Positions 33,508-40,421 of a stretch of DNA of 64,000 nt are shown here, one piece after another. The notes beneath the pieces were generated by a model. The model was not told where the DNA came from and searched no databases. It was given only the letters and a program-made list of their open reading frames with translations. Numbering within the stretch: position 1 is the stretch's first letter; each line of letters starts with the position of its first letter. Source of the stretch: Candidatus Krumholzibacteriota bacterium. Lineage in GTDB: Bacteria > Krumholzibacteriota > Krumholzibacteriia > JAJRXK01. The position numbers and the translations under genes are program-made. Where the stretch lies: positions 1 through 64,000 of the forward strand of contig JAJRXK010000111.1 of assembly GCA_024276305.1 (NCBI GenBank), given 5' to 3'.

Positions 33508-33936
33508 ATGAAGACCTTGAGAACTCTGCTCGCCGCCAAAGGAACCCAGGTGTGGTCGGTCGCCCCGTCGGACACGGTCTTCCGTGCGATCGAAGTCATG
33601 AGTGAACGCCAGATCGGAGCGGTGCCGGTTCTCGACGGGGACCGCCTCGCGGGAATGCTCTCCGAACGCGACTACGCCCGTAAGGTGATCCTCGCCGGAC
33701 GCTCCTCCCGAGAATGCCGGGTCGAGGACATCATGACCCGGAAGGTCGTCTGCGTTCACCCCGACCGGACCGTCGAGGAGTGCATGGCGGTGATGACCGA
33801 CAAGAAGATTCGGCATTTGCCGGTGGTCGAAGACGAACGCATCGTGGGGATCGTCTCGATCGGTGACCTGGTCAAGACCATCATTGCCGATCAACAATTC
33901 CTGATCGAACAGCTCGAAGCCTATATCAGCAGCTGA
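33508..33936 (+). CDS. Two-CBS-domain protein
   Basis: 142 residues from ATG 33508, with AGGAGACGG just upstream. It consists of a tandem pair of CBS motifs and nothing else (VMSERQIGAVPVLDGDRLAGMLSERDYARKV and a second with KKIRHLPVVEDERIVGIVSIGDL). CBS pairs bind adenine nucleotides or NAD-type ligands and regulate partner proteins. It converges with the PhoB-type regulator with only 6 bases between stops. The partner is unknown. Confidence 0.88.
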   Translation: MKTLRTLLAAKGTQVWSVAPSDTVFRAIEVMSERQIGAVPVLDGDRLAGMLSERDYARKVILAGRSSRECRVEDIMTRKVVCVHPDRTVEECMAVMTDKKIRHLPVVEDERIVGIVSIGDLVKTIIADQQFLIEQLEAYISS

Positions 33937-33942
33937 GACTTC

Positions 33943-34653
33943 TCAGTCGGGATCGCGAAAACGGTAGCCCACGCCGCGAACAGTGTGGATGAACTCGCGG
34001 TCCTCGCCTAGCTTCTTGCGGATGGCCCGGACATGCACATCGATGTTGCGGTCGAGAATCACCACGTTCTCTCCTCGCGTCTCTCGGACCAATCGCTCGC
34101 GGGTATAGACCCGGCCCGGATGTGAAGCCAAGAAGTGCAGCAGCCGGAATTCGGTCGCGGTGAAGGTGAGCACTTGCCCGTCGAGCTTCGCTTCGAAACG
34201 TGATGGATCGATCTCCAGACCTCCAATGCAGATCCGGACCCCGAGTCCATTGTCGGCCACTTCGGCTTCGGAGGACTCCGGGAGGCGCCGGAGCAGAGCC
34301 CTCACCCGAGCGACGAGTTCGCGGGAACCAAAGGGCTTGGCCACATAGTCGTCCGCTCCGAGGTCGAGACCCTTGACCACATCGCTCTCGTCGCCCTTGG
34401 CAGTGACCATGATGATGGGAATGGCGCTGGTCTGGGGATCGTCCTTCAATTGGCGGCACACCTCGAGTCCATCCATGCCGGGCAGCATGAGGTCGAGCAA
34501 GACGAGCTCGGGCAAGTGTTGGCGTACGAGGTCCAGACCGCGCTCTCCATCGGGCGCGGTGAAGACCTCGAAACTCTCGCGGCGAAGGTTGTAGGCGATG
34601 ACCTCGGCAATGTCGGGCTCATCTTCGACGACGACGATTCTGGGCCGAACCAT
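33943..34653 (-). CDS. OmpR/PhoB-type response regulator, orphan
   Basis: 236 residues. The receiver domain has the acidic pocket (VVVEDEPD), the phospho-acceptor Asp in LVLLDLMLPGMDG, the switch Thr (MVTAKG) and Lys in VAKPFG. The C-terminal winged helix is typical (TATEFRLLHFLASHPGRVYT, DVHVRAIRKKLGED, TVRGVGYRF). It binds DNA after phosphorylation. No histidine kinase lies in the window, so it is an orphan. A TTGACG -35-like box is found upstream near 34754-34759 on the minus strand, without a clear -10. Confidence 0.9.
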   Translation of the reverse strand: MVRPRIVVVEDEPDIAEVIAYNLRRESFEVFTAPDGERGLDLVRQHLPELVLLDLMLPGMDGLEVCRQLKDDPQTSAIPIIMVTAKGDESDVVKGLDLGADDYVAKPFGSRELVARVRALLRRLPESSEAEVADNGLGVRICIGGLEIDPSRFEAKLDGQVLTFTATEFRLLHFLASHPGRVYTRERLVRETRGENVVILDRNIDVHVRAIRKKLGEDREFIHTVRGVGYRFRDPD

Positions 34654-34777
34654 ATTCTTCGCTCCCGGGCGGCGAGAATCCCACTCTTGGCCGAGGGGCT
34701 CGAGTCGAGCTCCCCGCTGACTGCATCATGGTAGGAACCCTCGATGAACATAGCGTCAAGATTCGAGGAAGATCGAC

Positions 34778-36505
34778 TCAAATCGCGGGCTCGGATCCCA
34801 TTCCCGGTCCTTCCCCATCCCAGGCCCGCTCGTGACTCGCAATCGCCCGTCCCGAGGGATCCGCCGCCGATTCCCACTCGGCGTCCCAGCGCAAGGCGGT
34901 GGCCGAACTGCACGCAATGCTTCGCTCCGCGTCCACGCAGGTCGCCGCCGAGGGCTGTGGGTAGAGCTCCTCGAAGATCCGCCGGTAGAGGTACCCCTCC
35001 TTGGTCAGAGGAGAATTCATCGGAAATCGGTGCTCACGGAGTTCGAATTCCTGATCGCTGACTCGGTCTTCGGCCAAGTCCCGGAGCGCGTCGATCCACC
35101 CATAGCCCACTCCGTCGGAGAATTGTTCTTTCTGACGCCACAGCACCGATTCCGGCAGGTAGGGGTCGTCCGCCACATCGAAGGCCTGCCGCAGAATGTG
35201 TTTCTCCATCCTCCCCGACCCCACATCACACATCTTCGCCTCGGGATCGAGGCTCATCACATGGTCGAGGACCTCTCGATCGAGGAAGGGCACCCGGGCT
35301 TCCACTCCCCACGCCGAAGTCGACTTGTTGGCCCGGAGACAATCGTAGTAGTGCAGCTTCTCGACCTTGCGCACGCACTCCTCGTGGAGCTCGCGAGGGT
35401 TGGGCGCCTTGTGGAAGTAGAGATAGCCTCCGAAGATCTCGTCCGATCCCTCTCCCGAAAGAACCATCTTGATCCCCATCGCCTTGATCTGCCGCGCCAT
35501 CAAGAACATCGGTGTCGACGCGCGAATGGTGGTGATGTCGTAGGTTTCGAGGTGTCGGATCACTTCACGCAGGGCATCGAGACCATCCTGCAGAGTGAAG
35601 GTCAGAGAGTGGTGCACGGTTCCGATGTGAGCGGCCACTTCCTCTGCGGCCTTCAGGTCTGGTGAACCCTCGAGGCCGATGCAGAAGGAGTGGAGTCGTG
35701 GCCACCACGCCGCCGAACGTTCCTGATCCTCGACCCTCCGCTCCGCATGCCGCGCCGCGATCGCAGCCACCACCGAGGAATCGAGCCCTCCCGACAGCAA
35801 GACGCCGTAGGGGACGTCTCCCATCAATCGCTTCACGACCGCTCGTTCGAGAACCTCGCGCAATTCCCCCGGATCGAACCCCCGATTTGCGGCTTCGACC
35901 TTCCGCCAAGCCGGGTCATAGTAGCGATGGAGCTCTCCATCGTAGTAGTAGTGCCCGGGAGGAAAGGGTTCGAAGCGGGTGCAATGGTCGGTCAACGCCT
36001 TCATCTCCGAGGCGAACCACACCGCACCCATGGCGTCGCGACCCCAGTAGAGAGGCACCACGCCAATCGGATCGCGAGCCGCCAGCACCGCGCCGCTTCG
36101 CTCATCGGAAAGGACGAAGGCGAAGACCCCGTCCAGGTCGGCCACCGCTTCGCTTCCACGTTCCTCGAAGAGATGCAGGATGATCTCGCAATCCGACTCG
36201 GTCGCGAAGCGATGCTCCTCGCGAAGCCCTTCCCTCAGAGAGTGGTGGTTGTAGATCTCGCCGTTCACGGTGAGCGCGACCGCCCCCGACTCGTCGATCA
36301 GGGGCTGGGCCCCATCCTGGGGAGCCACGATGCCCAAACGTTCGTGGGCGAGCATCGAATGGTGGCTTCCCCCATCGAGGGATTGCACCCGAAGCCCGCT
36401 CCAGTCCGGACCTCGGTGGCGGAGACTGCGGGAGGCCTTGAGAACCTTGGTCCGGAGGCTCGACGCCTCTTCGGGCGATTGCAGGACAGCGACGATTCCA
36501 CACAT
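34778..36505 (-). CDS. asnB: Glutamine-dependent asparagine synthetase
   Basis: 575 residues from ATG 36505, so that the mature protein begins with the nucleophile Cys2 (CGIVAVLQ); a good AAAGGAG lies upstream. The N-terminal glutaminase domain shows RHRGPDWSG and TVNGEIYNH; the C-terminal synthetase has the PP-loop GVLLSGGLDSSVVAAI and LSGEGSDEIFGGY. It makes asparagine from aspartate, ATP and glutamine in the cytoplasm. It is slightly longer than the roughly 554-residue E. coli enzyme, the excess being a C-terminal tail. Confidence 0.92.
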   Translation of the reverse strand: MCGIVAVLQSPEEASSLRTKVLKASRSLRHRGPDWSGLRVQSLDGGSHHSMLAHERLGIVAPQDGAQPLIDESGAVALTVNGEIYNHHSLREGLREEHRFATESDCEIILHLFEERGSEAVADLDGVFAFVLSDERSGAVLAARDPIGVVPLYWGRDAMGAVWFASEMKALTDHCTRFEPFPPGHYYYDGELHRYYDPAWRKVEAANRGFDPGELREVLERAVVKRLMGDVPYGVLLSGGLDSSVVAAIAARHAERRVEDQERSAAWWPRLHSFCIGLEGSPDLKAAEEVAAHIGTVHHSLTFTLQDGLDALREVIRHLETYDITTIRASTPMFLMARQIKAMGIKMVLSGEGSDEIFGGYLYFHKAPNPRELHEECVRKVEKLHYYDCLRANKSTSAWGVEARVPFLDREVLDHVMSLDPEAKMCDVGSGRMEKHILRQAFDVADDPYLPESVLWRQKEQFSDGVGYGWIDALRDLAEDRVSDQEFELREHRFPMNSPLTKEGYLYRRIFEELYPQPSAATCVDAERSIACSSATALRWDAEWESAADPSGRAIASHERAWDGEGPGMGSEPAI

Positions 36506-36831
36506 CGAGGAAGCTCCTTTGGGGCTGGGCTGATGGGCGACCTTACAATAGGGGTGCGCTCGGTGGGAAGGGTGCACCCAGGGGTAGGCAAGACCCGTTG
36601 GCGACCAAGGCATGGGTCTGGATGACGTGCTGTCCCCCGGCACCGTCCGAATGGACGCCCAGATTGACCTGGTCCGCCTGTGCGCCGCAGGCTGCGGAAC
36701 TCCGGAACCAACCCACCCACGCACAGGACGGGAGTGCCACATGGCACCCCCGCCTGCATGCTCAAGGGGATGGACTGCCAGCCATGCCTTCGAATCCCTG
36801 AAAGCAAATCGGCTGGGCTGTCGAAGGAACG
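36506..36831. other. Intergenic region without a gene (about 326 bases)
   Basis: It lies between the start of asnB and the end of a minus-strand lipoprotein gene. It should hold the asnB promoter, but no convincing boxes were seen. Open frames are short and of biased composition. The sequence looks ordinary. Confidence 0.5.
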
Positions 36832-37569
36832 CTACTGCTGCCCGCAGACCAAGAAGGCCACGGTAAAGAGCACCGTGCCAGCGGGTAGGGTGTGCGCAGC
36901 GATGTAGTTGCTCATGCACGCCTTGCTGAAAGAAATACCACCTTGGGCGATCTGGCAGTTGGGAGGCGTCGCGTAGTTGTGCACCAGCAAACCGAAGTCG
37001 CCATTGCAGATCTCCTCGATCTGCTGGTGGGTCCCGTCATAGGCCAACGCACGCGCGCCGATTCCCGCCAGATCGTAGAAGTAGATCTCCTGGGTGTCGC
37101 TCTCCAGGCCCGAGAGGATCGTGATATTGCCCTCAGGATCCGCAGAGGCGGTCTGGATCAGCGCTTGGAAGTCGGCCACCGTGAAGGTGTACTCGACCAA
37201 GTCATAGGTCTTGTTGAGGGACCCGGTCGTGGGGTAGAAGCCGTGCTGAATGGGCTGGCGACTCATGGCCCCCTGCGCGTACTGGACGACCAGTTGAGGG
37301 GAGATCGTGAACGACCCACACGAGGGCGGGGATGAACACCCAGAACTCTGGAAGGGGCCGGCCACCGTATCCCCCGGTCCGTTGTACGAACCGCCAGGAT
37401 CTGTCGGGCGCGTCCCCACCCTGTACTGCAGCGAACCGGAGTCCGCTGAACCCATGGGAGATGCGGGGCGCTCCGCGCCGCAACCGGTCATGATCATCAA
37501 CAGGGCCGCGAGACCAAGCGCCGCAAGAAAGAAAACGTTTCGTCGGTGCATGCTGGACATGGTGGACAT
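36832..37569 (-). CDS. Lipoprotein next to the S8 protease
   Basis: 245 residues from ATG 37569, 8 bases after GAGGAG. A signal with lipobox (LLMIMTGC) predicts an outer- or inner-membrane lipoprotein. The mature part is Gly/Ser/Pro-rich to about 80 (with a CSSPPSC pair), then has no known motif; YEYTFT-like strands (VEYTFTVADFQALIQTASAD, EIYFYDLAGIGARALAYD) suggest a small globular domain with four more cysteines, ending VCGQQ. It is the next gene after the S8 protease on the same strand, about 110 bases on, and may be part of the same system. Confidence 0.7.
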   Translation of the reverse strand: MSTMSSMHRRNVFFLAALGLAALLMIMTGCGAERPASPMGSADSGSLQYRVGTRPTDPGGSYNGPGDTVAGPFQSSGCSSPPSCGSFTISPQLVVQYAQGAMSRQPIQHGFYPTTGSLNKTYDLVEYTFTVADFQALIQTASADPEGNITILSGLESDTQEIYFYDLAGIGARALAYDGTHQQIEEICNGDFGLLVHNYATPPNCQIAQGGISFSKACMSNYIAAHTLPAGTVLFTVAFLVCGQQ

Positions 37570-37681
37570 GAAGAACTCCTCGATGAATAGGGGCGACTGT
37601 CCCTCGTTCGCTTGTGCCTGGACAGCCGCCCCAAGGGGCCACCATGTCTGGTTTTCGTGCATGCCGCGGGGTAAGAAAAAC

Positions 37682-39028
37682 TCAGGGGGTCAGTCCACCA
37701 CCACCGAACGACAACGACACCCGCTCCGCGGCTTCCTTTGGATCGATGCGTCCGTACTGCGTCATGTTGGTCGGACTCGTTGGGTCGCACACCGCGCGCA
37801 TCTTTCGATAAGCCCTGCGCGGACCCCATCCGCCGATCTCCATCAAGCTCGCTACACTTCCGGACACCAGCGGTACCGCAAATGACGTTCCCGACCCCGT
37901 CGTATAGCCAGGACCCATGGACCCCACCCCGGGGATCGCGCATCGTATCCCCACGCCGGGCGCAGCCACGTCGATCGTCAGACCGCTGAACCGACTGAAC
38001 CAGGCCAGTTGATCGACGGCATCGACGGCAGCGACACCGATGACCCGAGGGGACGTAGCCAGAGGGGATGGGGTGGTCAGCAGGGTGTTCGTGGTATTGC
38101 CCGCCGCAGCCACCACTAGGACACCTTCGTCGGCCAACAGGGTCGCCGCCCGATCGATCAATTCGATCGGGCGGGAAATCGACATGCTGAAGTTGAGGAT
38201 GTCCACGTCCAGCGCGGGATCCAGTGCCGCCACCACGACCTCGACGAGGTCGTAGAGACTGCCCACGCCGGTGGAGTCCAGGATCCGGGCAGGAAGCACC
38301 GTGGCATCCGGCGCCGCCATGAGCACCAGACTGGTCACCGCGGTCCCGTGCCCGTAGGCCGGAGCCAGGGAAAGATCCTGTGGTTCCGGTTCCACCGAAC
38401 CCAGTCCATGGAGCTGCGCATCGAGCAGTTCCAGGTGCCCCAGGAGGGCCGGATGGGTGGGGTCGACCCCGCTGTCGGCCACCAAGACGCGCACCCCCGA
38501 CCCCGTGCCGTGGCTGTGGACCGCCCCGAGACCGAGTCGGGCGGTGGCTGCCTGTGATCCCGTGATCGTGTCCGTCCATTCACCCTCATAGAACCCGAAG
38601 GTGAGGTCCGCTCCCTCCGTGCCCACCGCATCGTTCGAAGCTGCGGCCAGGATGTCAGGATCGGCGATGAGTGCGTCGACGGAGTAGCTTCCCTGCAGGA
38701 CCGCATAGTGCGAATCCAGCTGCTCGACCACATTCAATCCCTGTTCGGTTGCGATCTGCGTCAGGGGGCGGGAAGGCGGCACCGCGACCTCGACGATGAC
38801 CTGCGACAGATCCACCGCGTGCAATACCACGATCGGATCGGTGGGAACCGGCTGGGTTGGCTTGGCCCATAACGGACCGGCGTCCGGTGCAACCACCGAT
38901 GCCGGTTCGTCACTGCAAGCCCCCAGCCCGATCAGGGCGAGGCCCAGGACCAGTGAGAGCCAGATCTTCGTCGAACACCCCCTCAGGTGCTTCCGCAGGT
39001 GCCTCCACGGCTGATCGGCATGGTTCAT
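37682..39028 (-). CDS. Subtilisin-family (S8) lipoprotein protease
   Basis: 448 residues from MNHADQPWRH (ATG 39028, GAGG upstream). The lipobox is LGA-C38, so the protease should be anchored in the envelope. A propeptide-like part (about 60-140) precedes a complete catalytic triad: Asp185 (VADSGVD), His227 (GHGTAV) and Ser382 (GSGTSFAVP), with the oxyanion Asn311 (AAAGNTT). It is therefore likely active. Subtilases of this type mature by self-cleavage. It is divergent from the sigma/anti-sigma/CHAT operon, and an ECF-type promoter points at it, so it is the predicted output of the circuit. Confidence 0.9.
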   Translation of the reverse strand: MNHADQPWRHLRKHLRGCSTKIWLSLVLGLALIGLGACSDEPASVVAPDAGPLWAKPTQPVPTDPIVVLHAVDLSQVIVEVAVPPSRPLTQIATEQGLNVVEQLDSHYAVLQGSYSVDALIADPDILAAASNDAVGTEGADLTFGFYEGEWTDTITGSQAATARLGLGAVHSHGTGSGVRVLVADSGVDPTHPALLGHLELLDAQLHGLGSVEPEPQDLSLAPAYGHGTAVTSLVLMAAPDATVLPARILDSTGVGSLYDLVEVVVAALDPALDVDILNFSMSISRPIELIDRAATLLADEGVLVVAAAGNTTNTLLTTPSPLATSPRVIGVAAVDAVDQLAWFSRFSGLTIDVAAPGVGIRCAIPGVGSMGPGYTTGSGTSFAVPLVSGSVASLMEIGGWGPRRAYRKMRAVCDPTSPTNMTQYGRIDPKEAAERVSLSFGGGGLTP

Positions 39029-39092
39029 TTCGACCTCGGTTTCGTTGGGGATTCGGCAGGGAAGTCTTTCCAGGACAATGGGTTGTCGATCG

Positions 39093-39117
39093 GACTGCGT
39101 CTCTGACGAGACGTTCC
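39093..39117 (-). promoter_or_regulatory. ECF-type promoter for the S8 protease gene
   Basis: On the minus strand GGAAC (39117-39113) is followed after exactly 17 bases by GTC (39095-39093, in GTCCGA). This matches the usual ECF sigma layout (GGAAC -35, GTC -10). The start would be near 39085, leaving a leader of about 57 bases. A CGTCTC-tgac-GAGACG hairpin lies inside the spacer. Confidence 0.5.
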
Positions 39118-39144
39118 GGCACCGGAGGGGCCACCTCAAGCCGT

Positions 39145-39180
39145 TTTGATGCACCCTGATTCGAGGCGAGATGCATCAAA
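39145..39180. promoter_or_regulatory. Inverted repeat between S8 gene and sigma operon
   Basis: Perfect 9-bp arms TTTGATGCA (39145-39153) and TGCATCAAA (39172-39180), 18 bases apart, about 50 bases before the sigma factor gene. The spacing (about two helical turns centre to centre) suits a dimeric regulator. It could control either or both divergent genes. Confidence 0.45.
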
Positions 39181-39228
39181 CGCCCGCCTGGTCGCCCCTC
39201 TCCCGTAGGCCCCGGTCGAGAGGATCCC

Positions 39229-39828
39229 ATGCACGCCGAACCCGCACCCGAGACGACCCGCGAGTCGGTCCCTTCTTCGACGGACTCCCCGGGGCTCGAC
39301 GACACCACCCTCTTGGCGCGTTGCCAGCAGGGGGATGAACTCGCCTGGGCAACGGTGGTCGAGCGCTACCAGGGGCTCGTCTACTCGACCGCCATCGAGG
39401 TCGGTCTCGATGGCGATGATGCCGCCGATGTTTTTCAATTCGTGTGGATCGAGTTGTACCGATCCATCCCGAGATTCCGGGATCCCATCGCCTTGCCGCG
39501 GTGGCTCATGGTCGCCACCCGCCGCTGCAGCTACAAGGTCGCGACCCGAAACCGCAGACACATCCGCGGAACATTCGAGGATCTGACCGATCCGGCCGCT
39601 CTGGCCCAAGAACAGGTCGAGGCCGCAGAAGACCGCCTTCGAGTCGAGAACGCTCTCCACCGGCTCGACCGGCGGTGCCGGTGGTTCCTGCGACGCCTGT
39701 TCTTCTCCAGCGAGAAAATCACCTACGACGAGTTGGCCCGTCAAACGGGTCTGGCGACCGGAACGATCGGCCCCTTGCGAGTCCGCTGTCTCAACAAACT
39801 CCGCCGGATCCTGGGAGAGGACCGATGA
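39229..39828 (+). CDS. ECF RNA polymerase sigma factor
   Basis: 199 residues. Sigma2 region: ATVVERYQGLVYSTAIEVGL with DVFQFVWIELYRSI and LPRWLMVATRR; sigma4 region: ITYDELARQTGLATGTIGPL ending RCLNKLRRIL. There is no sigma3, as in ECF factors. The first about 25 residues are a disordered Ser/Thr/Pro-rich stretch. It should direct RNA polymerase to a small regulon, including probably the S8 protease gene. The stop overlaps the anti-sigma start (ATGA), the classic pairing. Confidence 0.92.
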   Translation: MHAEPAPETTRESVPSSTDSPGLDDTTLLARCQQGDELAWATVVERYQGLVYSTAIEVGLDGDDAADVFQFVWIELYRSIPRFRDPIALPRWLMVATRRCSYKVATRNRRHIRGTFEDLTDPAALAQEQVEAAEDRLRVENALHRLDRRCRWFLRRLFFSSEKITYDELARQTGLATGTIGPLRVRCLNKLRRILGEDR

Positions 39829-40421
39829 CTGTGAAATCCCTTCATCTGGACGACCAGGAATGGCTGGATTGGGTGCTCGGCAACACCGATCCAGAGCGCG
39901 AGCGTTCCATGAAGGACCACCTGAAGGTGTGTTCCCGTTGCGCGCAGGAGCTTCCGGCCTACTCGCGCCTGCGCCGCTCACGCCAGATGCCCCATTGGGT
40001 CGACGCCCCGGTCGCCCTTCGCAAGAAGAGCCGTAGCCGGCCCCAGGTCGCACGGGCCCCGGTTCCTGGAGTCCACGACCATCGGATGGGATTCGCCCCG
40101 GCGGACATGCGCGGACACACGCTCGTCGCAGCCGCAGAACCCGGAAGTCTGCACGCCATGCTCTCCAGTGCGGAGATCGGGATCGTGGCCCATCCACCCA
40201 CCAATGACCCATACTGGGAGATCGAGGGGCGTGTGTGGCTGCATGAGCCCACCGATGCCCCCATCGACATCATGGTCTTTCACGAGACCCACGTGATCGC
40301 CCATGAAAACACTCGCGACGGCGAGTTCTTCCGCATTCGGGAGATCCTACCACGCGGGTGGGCCCTCGAAATCCACCTTCCCGATGAGCACACCGTCACC
40401 CTTCAGGCCCAAGGATCATGA
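39825..40421 (+). CDS. Soluble zinc-finger (ZAS) anti-sigma factor
   Basis: 198 residues from ATG 39825. The ZAS motif H32-x3-C36-x2-C39 (HLKVCSRC) binds zinc and caps the sigma factor. Unlike most anti-sigma factors there is no transmembrane helix: a basic linker (RKKSRSRPQVARAP) is followed by a beta-rich C-terminal domain (TLVAAAEPGSLHAML, WEIEGRVWLHEP, VMFHET-like strands). It should therefore act and be removed in the cytoplasm. The stop overlaps the CHAT gene start (ATGA), so all three proteins are made together. Confidence 0.85.
   Translation: MTVKSLHLDDQEWLDWVLGNTDPERERSMKDHLKVCSRCAQELPAYSRLRRSRQMPHWVDAPVALRKKSRSRPQVARAPVPGVHDHRMGFAPADMRGHTLVAAAEPGSLHAMLSSAEIGIVAHPPTNDPYWEIEGRVWLHEPTDAPIDIMVFHETHVIAHENTRDGEFFRIREILPRGWALEIHLPDEHTVTLQAQGS

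Noticed and set aside
34446-34913. 155-codon minus-strand frame overlapping the PhoB-type regulator start
   Set aside because: It overlaps the start of the real response regulator in another frame and has no domain; only the regulator shows family motifs.
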